Shown here: piece after piece, positions 45,589 to 53,780 of the stretch
Numbering within the stretch: the stretch's first letter is position 1
Layout: every line of letters begins with the position of its first letter
Assembly: GCA_022826725.1 (NCBI GenBank)
Contig: JAJDUF010000006.1
Location: 149,519 to 213,518, forward strand
Reading direction: 5' to 3'
From: Chloroflexota bacterium
GTDB taxonomy: Bacteria > Chloroflexota > UBA11872 > UBA12225 > JAJDUF01
Length of the DNA: 64,000 nt
The notes under the pieces: model-generated
What the model was told of the DNA's origin: nothing
Database searches by the model: none
Seen by the model: the letters and a program-made list of their open reading frames with translations, nothing else
Program-made: the position numbers and the translations under genes

Positions 45589-48249
45589 TCAGCCTCGGCG
45601 TGACTTGGTGTTGATGCTGACGATGCGGCCGGGGATGTAGCGCCACTGCACGGTATCCCAGTTCGCCACCCAGCGTTGGACCCGCTCGCTCGCCTGCGCC
45701 GCTGCGTGCACGTCCGCCTCGGCAGCGGCGGCCGGTAGCTCCAGCCGGTCGCGGACCTTGCCGTCAACTTGGACGACGATGGTCGCAAGCTCGTCGCGGA
45801 CCAGTGCCTCGTCCCAGGTCGGCCAGGGCTGCTCGTGGACGCTGCCCGGCTGGCCAATGCGCTGCCACAGCTCGGCGGTGATGTGCGGCGCTGCCGGGGC
45901 CAGCAAGACCAAGAGCGTGTGGATTGCTTCGTCCCAGGTGCGGGTTTGCCACGTGCCGGCGCGATAGCGCTCGCCCAACTCGTTGGCGAACTCCATGAGG
46001 GCGGCGACCATCGTATTGAACTTGAAGGCCTCGATGTCCTCGGTCACGCGGCGGATGGTCTTGTGCAACTGCCGGGCCAACTCCAAGTCGGCGGGGCGGC
46101 GGGCGACGGCCGTGCCATCACCGTTGGCGGCCGGAGTGGCGGTGTGCAGGATCATATCCCAGATACGCCCCAGGAAGCGCCGTTGACCGTTGATGCCCTG
46201 CTCGCTCCAGTCCACGTCCTGCTCGAATGGCGCCATGAATAGCTCGTACAGGCGCAGGCTGTCGGCGCCGTACCGCTCGACCATCTCGTCGGGCGTGATG
46301 ACGTTGCCGCGTGACTTGGACATGCGCCGGCCGTCCGGGGCGTGTACCTGACCCTGGTTCAGCAGCTTGTAAAACGGCTCGTTCCCCGGCACGCCCAGGT
46401 TGGCATCGCGCATCACCTTGTACCAGAAGCGCGCGTAGAGCAGGTGCATGACGGCGTGCTCGGCGCCGCCGACGTAGAGGTCCACGGGCATCCAGAACTC
46501 CGCCCGTGCGGGGTCGAACGGTCCCTTGTGGTAGTCTGGGCCGGTGAAACGCAGCTGGTACCACGATGAGCAGGCAAACCCGCCCATCGTGTCGGTCTCG
46601 CGCCGGGCTGCGGTGCCACACTGCGGGCAGCTCACGTTGATCCAATCAGTGGCGCGCTCCAGTGGTGAGCGCCCGTCACCGCCGGGGGCAATGTCGTCAA
46701 GGTCGGGCAGCAGCACCGGTAAGTCGTCCTCCGGAACGGGCACTTCGCCGCAATCGGAGCAGTGGATGATCGGGATGGGGCCACCCCAATACTTCTGGCG
46801 CGAGATCAGCCAATCGCGCATCCGGTAGTTGACGGCGCGCTGGCCCCAGCCGCGGTCTTCGACGGCATCGGAGATGGCCTCGATGCCGTCCTGTTCTTGG
46901 TTGGCGAGGCGCCGGTCGAGCGCCTCGACGGAGAAGCCCCACTCCGCGGCCAACTCCGCGCGTTCCGCCGGCGGCAGCTTGGGCCACTTGGCGCGGGTGA
47001 AGGTGCCATCGAACGAGCCGGAGTTGACCATCTCGCCGGGGCCGACATACGCCTTTGTCAGCGGCTGGCCGTCCCAGCCGGGCGGGGCGATCACCACCTT
47101 GATGTCCAGCCCGAACTCCTGCGCGAACTCGAAGTCCCGCTGGTCGTGGGCTGGGACAGCCATGACCATGCCGGTGCCGTAGGTGGCGAGCACGTAGTCG
47201 GCCACCCAGATCGGTACCTGCTCGCCGTTGAGGGGATTTATCGCGTAGGCGCCGGTGAAGATGCCGCTCTTCTCCCGTTCGGTGGCGGTACGCTCGATCT
47301 CGGACTGCCGCTTGGCCTGCTCGACGTAGGCTTCGACGGCGGCACGGCGCTCCGGGGTGGTCAGCCGTTGGATCAGCTCGTGCTCGGGGGCGAGCACCAT
47401 GAAGGTCACGCCGAAGACCGTGTCGGGCCGGGTGGTGAACACCGGCATCTCGACGCGCTCGGTCCCGCCGTCAGCCGTCGGCGCGTCAACGGTGAAGACG
47501 ATGTCGGTGCCGGTGCTGCGGCCGATCCAGTTTTCCTGCATCAGCTTGATGCGCGGCGGCCAGTCAATCTCGCTCAGGTCCGCAAGCAGTTGATCGGCGT
47601 AGGCCGTGATCTTGAAGAACCAGGCGGGAATCTGCTTCTTGGTCACCCCGGGGTGATCGCGCCAGCAGAACAGTTCACCATTGTTGCCGGTCTGGACTTC
47701 CTGGTTGGACATGGTGGTCTGGCAGACGGGGCACCACCATTGCCAGTTGGTATCGCGATAGGCGAGGCCACGTTTGTAGAGCAGGAGGAAGAACCACTGG
47801 GTCCAGCGGTAGTAGTCGGGGAGACTGCTATCAATCTCGCGGTCCCAGTCGAACGAGATACCGACCAGGCGCATCTGGCGTTTATAGTTGGCGGTGTAGC
47901 GGTCGGTCAGCGCCCGCGGCGACTCGCGCACTTCGATGGCTTTGTTCTCGGTCGGCTCGCCAAACGCATCCCAGCCCATCGGGTGCAGGACCGTGTAGCC
48001 GCGCATACGCATGAAGCGGCTGTACGTGTCGGTGGGGATATAGTTGCGGCAGTGACCGACGGAGAGACCGTCGCCGGAGGGATAGGGAAAGAAGTCGAGG
48101 GCGTAGAACTTGGGCTTGTCGGGGTCCTCGCGCGTGCGGTAGAGACCTTCCTCTTCCCACCGCTGCTGCCAGGCGGCCTCGAAGTCTTGTGGGATATAGG
48201 ACCCGGCGACACTCACCTCACTCACCTCTGCCTCCGTCGTGGTGGTCAT
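45589..48249 (-). CDS. leuS: Leucyl-tRNA synthetase
   Basis: An 886-residue class I synthetase that charges tRNA-Leu. The HIGH-type region reads DFFPYPSGDGLSVGHCRN, the KMSKS motif GRRMSKSRGN, and the zinc-like CSDCGE and CPQCG pairs are present. An editing domain of normal size is inserted at about 230-430. I start at ATG 48249 (AGGAGG about 9 bases upstream). On the same strand it is followed directly by three lower-GC genes, which therefore probably share its promoter. A tRNA-Leu lies at the end of the window. Confidence 0.97.
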   Translation of the reverse strand: MTTTTEAEVSEVSVAGSYIPQDFEAAWQQRWEEEGLYRTREDPDKPKFYALDFFPYPSGDGLSVGHCRNYIPTDTYSRFMRMRGYTVLHPMGWDAFGEPTENKAIEVRESPRALTDRYTANYKRQMRLVGISFDWDREIDSSLPDYYRWTQWFFLLLYKRGLAYRDTNWQWWCPVCQTTMSNQEVQTGNNGELFCWRDHPGVTKKQIPAWFFKITAYADQLLADLSEIDWPPRIKLMQENWIGRSTGTDIVFTVDAPTADGGTERVEMPVFTTRPDTVFGVTFMVLAPEHELIQRLTTPERRAAVEAYVEQAKRQSEIERTATEREKSGIFTGAYAINPLNGEQVPIWVADYVLATYGTGMVMAVPAHDQRDFEFAQEFGLDIKVVIAPPGWDGQPLTKAYVGPGEMVNSGSFDGTFTRAKWPKLPPAERAELAAEWGFSVEALDRRLANQEQDGIEAISDAVEDRGWGQRAVNYRMRDWLISRQKYWGGPIPIIHCSDCGEVPVPEDDLPVLLPDLDDIAPGGDGRSPLERATDWINVSCPQCGTAARRETDTMGGFACSSWYQLRFTGPDYHKGPFDPARAEFWMPVDLYVGGAEHAVMHLLYARFWYKVMRDANLGVPGNEPFYKLLNQGQVHAPDGRRMSKSRGNVITPDEMVERYGADSLRLYELFMAPFEQDVDWSEQGINGQRRFLGRIWDMILHTATPAANGDGTAVARRPADLELARQLHKTIRRVTEDIEAFKFNTMVAALMEFANELGERYRAGTWQTRTWDEAIHTLLVLLAPAAPHITAELWQRIGQPGSVHEQPWPTWDEALVRDELATIVVQVDGKVRDRLELPAAAAEADVHAAAQASERVQRWVANWDTVQWRYIPGRIVSINTKSRRG

Positions 48250-48299
48250 CCTCGACACCTCCTGCCTGCTCGCTCCCTACGGTCAACCGTGCCAAGTAG

Positions 48300-48327
48300 A
48301 TTATAGGATAGGCGGACATGATGACAG
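48300..48327 (-). promoter_or_regulatory. Promoter of leuS and the downstream cassette
   Basis: On the minus strand: CTGTCA (48327-48322), 16 bp, TATAAT (48305-48300), about 50 bases before the leuS ATG. Confidence 0.5.
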
Positions 48328-48367
48328 GCGCGGTCGGCACAAGCCTCTGACTGCGGAGCGTAAGACG

Positions 48368-50650
48368 ATGCCGAATGAGCGGTCAGAGGCCGGAGCGCAG
48401 GCACGCTGCCGTTGGCGCATGATGAAAGACTTGAATCGCGGCGCGGTGCTCGTGGGGCTGGCTAGCTGGAGTGCGGTGGCCTTGCTGCTTGGTCTCGGCC
48501 TGCTCGGCTGGCCCTCGCGCGCGGCGCTGCTCGGCTGGATTGGCATAACGCTTGGCTCCGGGCTAGCCATGCTGGCCTGGTGGTGGGTGCTGGGTACGCT
48601 CTTGACGCGCCTGAGCCGGGCGCCCGAATCGGTGCCCACCACCTTGCAGTCCCTTGGATTGCGTGGAGCGAACCGACAGTGGTTGTCCGCTGGCGCCAGC
48701 CGCCTGGCCGCTTGGACTTTCGCACCGCTCGCCGCCGGCTGGCTGGTCGCGCTGATCGCCCTAAGCTCACCGGACTTTCACCACAACCTCATCCATAGCA
48801 CGACCATCCAACGTCGCTTCATATTTCTCCTGGCGGCGCCCACGCTGCTGGCGCAGGTCTACGTGCTGCTCCGGGCACACTCCGGCGGCAGCCTCGGTGC
48901 CGGGGGACGGGGGACGGTGGCTCCCGGTGGCCGGTGGGCTTGGTGGCCGGTCGTGGTGGTGGGCCTGCTCGGTCTCGGCCCCGTCATTCCCCACCTGGCG
49001 CCCGGCTATCTGTGGACGCCGGACGCTCCGTTCCACCTCGTCAACACGCTCGATCTGCGCGACGGCTGGCTCGCCGGGGACCTGCTGCCCTGGTGGAGCG
49101 CCAAGGCCTTTCTCGGTTTTGGACTGCCTACGCTGGCGTACTACCCGCCCTTGACCTACGCCCTCGCCGCCGCCATGACGTTCCTCCCCGGCGTTGATGC
49201 GGCAGCCGGGTTGCAGCTGACTCTGGCCCTGGCCGGTGTAGCCGCGGCTATTGGCACCTACGGTTTCGTCAACGCTGCGCTACGCTCGCCGGCGGCCGGC
49301 GTGCTGGCGGCCATCGTGTACGTCTACGCCCCGTATCGCTACATCACGATCTACCAGCGGGCGGCCTTACCGGAGCACGTTGCGCTGGCGGCCTTACCCT
49401 GGCTGCTCTGGGGGGTTCACGGGCTGGTGCGCCGACCGACGGGCGCGCGGCTGGTGGCGACGGCGGTGGCTGCGGCTGCGATTCTGGCCACCCACAACAT
49501 CAGTGCATTGTTCGCCTTGCCATTGGCCGGGGCGTATGGCGTTGGCCTGGCCATTATCACTCGAAGTCCCCGCCGGCTGCTGCCGCTGGCGGGTGGCCTG
49601 GCGTTGGGCCTGGCGCTGGGGAGCGCGGTGTGGCTGCCGGCGCTGGCTGATCGCGGCGCGGCGACAACCCACGTGGCGCTGGCTGTGGATTACCGGACGC
49701 AGTTCGTCGCTCTCCGCGACGCCGTGAACGGCAATTTCACCTACAAGTTCTACCTGGGCTACCGCCCGTCCGCGTGGCAGGTCCTCCTGCTGGCCGGAGC
49801 GCTGGCTTGGATCGTGGCGGGGCCACGCAGCCGCGGCGCCGTGGCCTTGTGGCTGCTTTTTGCGTTGGTCGCGCTCGGACTGCTGCTCGACATCTCCGCG
49901 CCGCTCTGGCCCCACATTCCGCTGCTGCCATTCGTGCAACTGCCCTGGCGCTTGCTGGGACCGTTTTCCCTGCTGGTAGCCGGTGCCGCCGGCACCTGGG
50001 CAGCACATTTTCGCCCCCCGGCGGCATGGCTGATGGTCATGGTGCTCGCCGCCGTGAACATAGGCAGCACGTGGGAGCTGTGGCGCTGGGGCTGGGGGAC
50101 GCAGCGAGACCCAACGCCGATGGTCGAGCGGCGCAGTGAGATTCCACCCTTCGCCGAATACAATCCGATTAGTCTGGGTCGCTGGCTGCCGCGCTTCCGG
50201 CCACCACCCGGCCACCCTTACCATGAAGAGCTATGGTCCGGGCTGCCGCTGCGCGTGGCGCGTGGCGCGGCGCGGATAGTGGTCCACGCGGATCGGCCGC
50301 GCGACATCCGCGCCGACGTGTCGGCGACCACCGATGCGGTATTGTGGGTACACCGGCTCCTGTATGCCGGGTGGCGCGTCACCGTGGACGGTCACCCGGT
50401 CGCCGTGCGGGCGTTGGATGAGTGGGGGATCATCGTGTTCGACGTGCCGGCCGGCACGCATGAGCTACGGGTGTTCTTGGAGCCTACACCGGCGCGGCAA
50501 CTGGGGCGGTGGCTCTCGCTCGCAGCCCTGCTTACGTGCGGAGTGGTGCTGGTGGCGGCTCGTTTCGCACGATCCGATGCCCGTACCAGCGTCATGTGGC
50601 GCATAAGGGACCGTCATTGGCTGAGGCGGCCGCAAAGCAGGCAGCTATGA
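48368..50650 (+). CDS. Large polytopic membrane protein, YfhO/GT-C glycosyltransferase-like
   Basis: A 760-residue protein with about 12-13 membrane helices from residue 20 to 600 and a soluble C-terminal beta domain (VLWVHRLLYAGWRVTVDG, GIIVFDVPAGTHELRVFLEP), the layout of YfhO-type envelope sugar transferases. A conserved Asp-Ala-Pro-Phe-His stretch (WTPDAPFHLVN) follows the third helix, where GT-C enzymes place their acidic catalytic loop. I start at ATG 48368 (GGAG about 9 bases upstream); the frame extends back to 48239. It overlaps the next gene by ATGA. Confidence 0.82.
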   Translation: MPNERSEAGAQARCRWRMMKDLNRGAVLVGLASWSAVALLLGLGLLGWPSRAALLGWIGITLGSGLAMLAWWWVLGTLLTRLSRAPESVPTTLQSLGLRGANRQWLSAGASRLAAWTFAPLAAGWLVALIALSSPDFHHNLIHSTTIQRRFIFLLAAPTLLAQVYVLLRAHSGGSLGAGGRGTVAPGGRWAWWPVVVVGLLGLGPVIPHLAPGYLWTPDAPFHLVNTLDLRDGWLAGDLLPWWSAKAFLGFGLPTLAYYPPLTYALAAAMTFLPGVDAAAGLQLTLALAGVAAAIGTYGFVNAALRSPAAGVLAAIVYVYAPYRYITIYQRAALPEHVALAALPWLLWGVHGLVRRPTGARLVATAVAAAAILATHNISALFALPLAGAYGVGLAIITRSPRRLLPLAGGLALGLALGSAVWLPALADRGAATTHVALAVDYRTQFVALRDAVNGNFTYKFYLGYRPSAWQVLLLAGALAWIVAGPRSRGAVALWLLFALVALGLLLDISAPLWPHIPLLPFVQLPWRLLGPFSLLVAGAAGTWAAHFRPPAAWLMVMVLAAVNIGSTWELWRWGWGTQRDPTPMVERRSEIPPFAEYNPISLGRWLPRFRPPPGHPYHEELWSGLPLRVARGAARIVVHADRPRDIRADVSATTDAVLWVHRLLYAGWRVTVDGHPVAVRALDEWGIIVFDVPAGTHELRVFLEPTPARQLGRWLSLAALLTCGVVLVAARFARSDARTSVMWRIRDRHWLRRPQSRQL

Positions 50651-51453
50651 GCAAGGTGCTGATCGTGGTGGCAGTCGTGCTCGTGCTCGGTCTTGGCGCT
50701 GTGCTGGCCGTCATCGGGGTGCGCTGGAGCCGGGAGCCGGCCGAGGTTCCCGATCATGCGGCGCCCTTCGTGGCGACCTTCGAGCTGCGGTTTGCATACC
50801 CCACGCTCGTCGGACAGTCGTTCGAAGCGCGCCAGAATAACCTGTCGCGCCTGGACGTGATCTTGGCTGCCGACCCGGAGCGGCCGCCCCCCGACGGTCG
50901 GCTGATCTTGCACCTGCGCCCCGATATTCCCGGCGAGGACGTGCGCGCCAGCGACGACATTCGGACGGTCGCGATTCCGGTGCGCGAGCTAGGACTGCCG
51001 CGCCGCCCGGTGCTGGACCTGCGGCCGGGGCAGCCGGCCGAGCAATGGACCTCGCTGCGGTTTGCCCCCATCCCCGATTCGCGCTTGCAGCGCTACGTTT
51101 GGCTGCTCGAATACGTGCCCGGCCCGGCGGGTGGACGGCTCCAACTGCTGACACATTTCAACAACCGCTACCGCGATGGCGCGCTTTACTTGAACGGTGC
51201 GTTTATCAACGGCAATGCCTTGTTCCGCCTGGCCTTCAGCGGCACGAACCGGGACCGGCTCTGGGTCATGCGAGACAACCTCCTGGTCCATGCGCGGCCG
51301 GACCGGGAGCCGGCCGCCGTGCTCTACGCGCTCGTGCTGGTGCTAGGGGTGCTGGCGGTGGGGGTGTTCGTGGCACTGTGGCCGCTCTCCCGGCGATCAG
51401 CGCGACCGGCCGGGGGCAGCACGACACCCGACCCGGGCACCACGCGCCGCTGA
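50647..51453 (+). CDS. Membrane protein with N- and C-terminal anchors
   Basis: A 268-residue protein with an N-terminal membrane helix (VLIVVAVVLVLGLGAVLAVIG), a 190-residue extracytoplasmic domain and a second helix near the end (LYALVLVLGVLAVGVFVALW). The domain is mainly beta with DNRLDV-type turns and repeated Arg-Pro-Asp patterns; no family recognised. The ATG overlaps the preceding gene (ATGA), so it probably works with that envelope protein. Confidence 0.72.
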   Translation: MSKVLIVVAVVLVLGLGAVLAVIGVRWSREPAEVPDHAAPFVATFELRFAYPTLVGQSFEARQNNLSRLDVILAADPERPPPDGRLILHLRPDIPGEDVRASDDIRTVAIPVRELGLPRRPVLDLRPGQPAEQWTSLRFAPIPDSRLQRYVWLLEYVPGPAGGRLQLLTHFNNRYRDGALYLNGAFINGNALFRLAFSGTNRDRLWVMRDNLLVHARPDREPAAVLYALVLVLGVLAVGVFVALWPLSRRSARPAGGSTTPDPGTTRR

Positions 51454-51498
51454 TGTGCGCTACACTTGGGGCAAACGTTCCGCAGACAGCGAACGATC

Positions 51499-52137
51499 AT
51501 GGTCACGACAGAGGCGCCTCCCGCCGCCCCACCGCAGACGCAACCCCGGACGGCAGCCAGCGCCGCGCTCGCCTGGCTCAATGCCGGTCATTGGACGGAA
51601 GCGGCCTACTTTGCGCTCCCGGAAACGAACTACATCGTGGAGTTGTCCGAGGGGCGGCTATTGGTGCATCAGATGCCGGGCTTGGAACACCAGCGGATTG
51701 TAGGCAATCTAGTTTTTGCGCTCGGCACGTGGTCTCGTACCGGAGGCCATGGCGAGGTGTTTCACGCGCCAATGCCCATCAGGCTCTGGGAGGGCAAGAT
51801 ACGCGAGCCGGACATCATGTTCTACGCCGCCGGCGGTGAGGAACGCTACCACGGGCAGTATGCCGACCCGCCCGATCTGGCGATTGAGGTACTCTCGCCG
51901 AGTACGCGGCGGATTGACCGGGAGGAGAAGGCCGCCGAGTATGCAGAAGCCGGCGTGACGGAGTATTGGATCGTTGATCCTGAGGGGCGCTCGATCGAGG
52001 TGCTGACCGACGCCGGGCCGGAGGGGTACACGTCGCTCCGGCAGTTTGGGCCGGGTGATGAAGTCACCTCGACGGTCTTGCCCGGCCTAGTGGTATCGTT
52101 AGCAGCACTGCTACCGGCCGAATCGCCGCTGAAATGA
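51499..52137 (+). CDS. Uma2 family endonuclease-like protein (DUF820)
   Basis: A 212-residue protein with the Uma2 PD-(D/E)XK pattern: EPDIMFYA (Asp), LAIEVLSPSTRRIDREEKAAEYAEAGVTEYWIVDPE (Glu...Lys) and a typical length. Such genes are abundant in Chloroflexota and cyanobacteria and are presumed nucleases, but their biological task is unclear. I begin at ATG 51499; the frame opens at 51466. The context is envelope-polymer genes, giving no direct clue. Confidence 0.87.
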   Translation: MVTTEAPPAAPPQTQPRTAASAALAWLNAGHWTEAAYFALPETNYIVELSEGRLLVHQMPGLEHQRIVGNLVFALGTWSRTGGHGEVFHAPMPIRLWEGKIREPDIMFYAAGGEERYHGQYADPPDLAIEVLSPSTRRIDREEKAAEYAEAGVTEYWIVDPEGRSIEVLTDAGPEGYTSLRQFGPGDEVTSTVLPGLVVSLAALLPAESPLK

Positions 52138-52173
52138 GCTGCACTCCAGGCGAGGTTGGGACAGGAGCGGACA

Positions 52174-52347
52174 ATGACCGTCAAGTATGGGCTGGCCGGC
52201 GCCGCACTCGACAGCGGGATGGCGCCGGTGGTTGACGGGTGTGGCTGCCCTTGGCTACAGTGGGGTGCGTTGCCATTCCTTTGGCCCGCTCGTTACGGAT
52301 GTGAGCGCGTGGTTGCCGGTGTGACCGGCCGGGTGGAACGGCAATGA
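52174..52347 (+). CDS. Possible small protein coupled to the Trm112-like gene
   Basis: A 57-residue frame starting with ATG after AGGAG (6-base spacing) and ending in an ATGA overlap with the next gene. It contains VVDGCGCPWLQWG and no known motif. The ribosome-binding site and the coupled stop argue for real translation; the sequence itself is not informative. Confidence 0.4.
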   Translation: MTVKYGLAGAALDSGMAPVVDGCGCPWLQWGALPFLWPARYGCERVVAGVTGRVERQ

Positions 52348-52550
52348 CGGCTGCACCGCTTGACCCGGCATTCGTCGCTATCCTGGCCTGCCTGCACTGT
52401 GGAGCAGAGGTGGCGCAGGATGCGGACCGGCTCGCCTGTCAGAACCCGCAGTGTGGCCGGCGCTATCCGGTTGAAGACGGAATCCCGGTGATGCTCAGTA
52501 CAGCGGCCGAGGCGCCCATGAGTGCGCCAGGCGGCCAGGAGAGACCATGA
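52344..52550 (+). CDS. Trm112-like zinc-ribbon protein
   Basis: A 68-residue protein with two CxxC pairs (CLHCG and CQNPQCG) followed by RRYPVEDGIPVML, the Trm112/YcaR signature. Such small proteins bind and activate methyltransferases and related enzymes. It overlaps the radical SAM gene by ATGA, so partnership with that enzyme is likely. Confidence 0.87.
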   Translation: MTAAPLDPAFVAILACLHCGAEVAQDADRLACQNPQCGRRYPVEDGIPVMLSTAAEAPMSAPGGQERP

Positions 52551-53764
52551 ACGACGTCGCGGCGGCCTTCAAACTGATCCGCAACTGGCGCCGCTACGAG
52601 GCCGTCTTGCATCCGCGGACCATCCGCTTTCTCTGGCATTGGCTGCGCGGCTCGACACACTTGCCCTATCCCCCGCTCAAGCTCCACCTGGAGCCGACCA
52701 GTCTGTGCAACCTCAAGTGTCCGATGTGCCCGCAGTCCATCGGAGCGAACACGGTCAACGGGTTCATGGACATGGACGTGTACCGGCACATTCTGGAGCA
52801 GGTGCGCGGGCACGTGCTGGAGGTCAACCTGTTCTTCCGCGGCGAGCCGATGATGCATAAAAACCTCGGCGAGATGACTACGTTGGCCCACGAGGCCGGG
52901 ATTGCGGTCCATGTCAATACGAATGCGACGACGCTGCGGGCCAAGCAGACGGCCGCGCTGCTGGACGCCAAACTCGACAAGCTGACGGTGAGCTTCGACG
53001 GTGCGGACAAAGAGACCTACGAGCAGATGCGCGTAGGCGCCAAGTTCGAGCTGACGCTGAAGAACGTCCGCGAGTTCCTGCTGGAGAAGCAGCGGCGCCA
53101 GGTGCGCTACCCCTACACGGTTATGCAGGTGATCCTGCCCTATGACCCAACGGCCGCGCGGCCGGAAACGCCGGCGGGGATGCGGGAACTGTTCACCGGC
53201 TTGCCGGTGGATGAGTACGACACGCGCTGGGCACACGGGTGGGCCGGCACGATGATGGAAAATCCGGTAGCGCAACCGGAGCAGTACGGCCCCAACTACC
53301 ACCCCTGTAACTGGCTGTGGAAGTCCATGGCGATCTACTGGAACGGCGAGGTGGTGTCGTGCTGCGCCGACTTTGCGGGTGAGCAGGTGGTCGGCAACTT
53401 AATGGAGCAGTCGCTGATGGAGGTGTGGAACGGTCCGGAGTTGGTCAAGCTGCGCCGCTTGCAGGTGGAGGGCCGCTACCAGGAGGCCTCGCTGTGCTCC
53501 GGCTGCGATGCCCTATGGCAACAGGACTCGGCTTCCTGGAAGGTCTTCGACGGGATTGGCGCGGCCGCGGACCGGGTTGTGCCGAGCGAGGCCGTCTGGC
53601 GCCACAAGACCGTCCCGCCCAGCCCGGCGGTGGTCAGCGCAGAACGGACGATCACGCCGAACGAGGCGCCCTTCTCCGAACCTGTGCCGAGTCTCAACGG
53701 TGACACGCTCGCTTCACGCGAGCCGGTGAAACCGTCGTCCGGCTCGAATGGCAACAACTCCTAG
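52547..53764 (+). CDS. Radical SAM protein with SPASM domain
   Basis: A 405-residue radical SAM enzyme: CNLKCPMCPQS (CxxxCxxC), FFRGEPMMHK, VNTNATTL and VSFDGADKETYE. C-terminal SPASM cysteines appear as HPCNWLWKSM, VVSCCADF and CSGCDALW. The last 80 residues are Ser/Pro-rich and not part of the fold. Enzymes of this type modify sugars, peptides or lipids. The Trm112-like partner and neighbouring glycosyltransferases place it in envelope glycan work. Confidence 0.88.
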   Translation: MNDVAAAFKLIRNWRRYEAVLHPRTIRFLWHWLRGSTHLPYPPLKLHLEPTSLCNLKCPMCPQSIGANTVNGFMDMDVYRHILEQVRGHVLEVNLFFRGEPMMHKNLGEMTTLAHEAGIAVHVNTNATTLRAKQTAALLDAKLDKLTVSFDGADKETYEQMRVGAKFELTLKNVREFLLEKQRRQVRYPYTVMQVILPYDPTAARPETPAGMRELFTGLPVDEYDTRWAHGWAGTMMENPVAQPEQYGPNYHPCNWLWKSMAIYWNGEVVSCCADFAGEQVVGNLMEQSLMEVWNGPELVKLRRLQVEGRYQEASLCSGCDALWQQDSASWKVFDGIGAAADRVVPSEAVWRHKTVPPSPAVVSAERTITPNEAPFSEPVPSLNGDTLASREPVKPSSGSNGNNS

Positions 53765-53780
53765 CTGAAGGAACGAACAA

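Noticed and set aside
45582..45857. Long N-terminal extension of the first cassette protein
   Set aside because: Those 92 codons lie inside leuS in another frame and are Arg/Ser-rich; ATG 45581 has its own ribosome-binding site.
46762..48306. 514-residue open frame antisense to leuS
   Set aside because: It is the mirror of a well-supported leucyl-tRNA synthetase; the composition is Gly/Val/Asp-rich with no family motif, as expected for GC-rich antisense frames.
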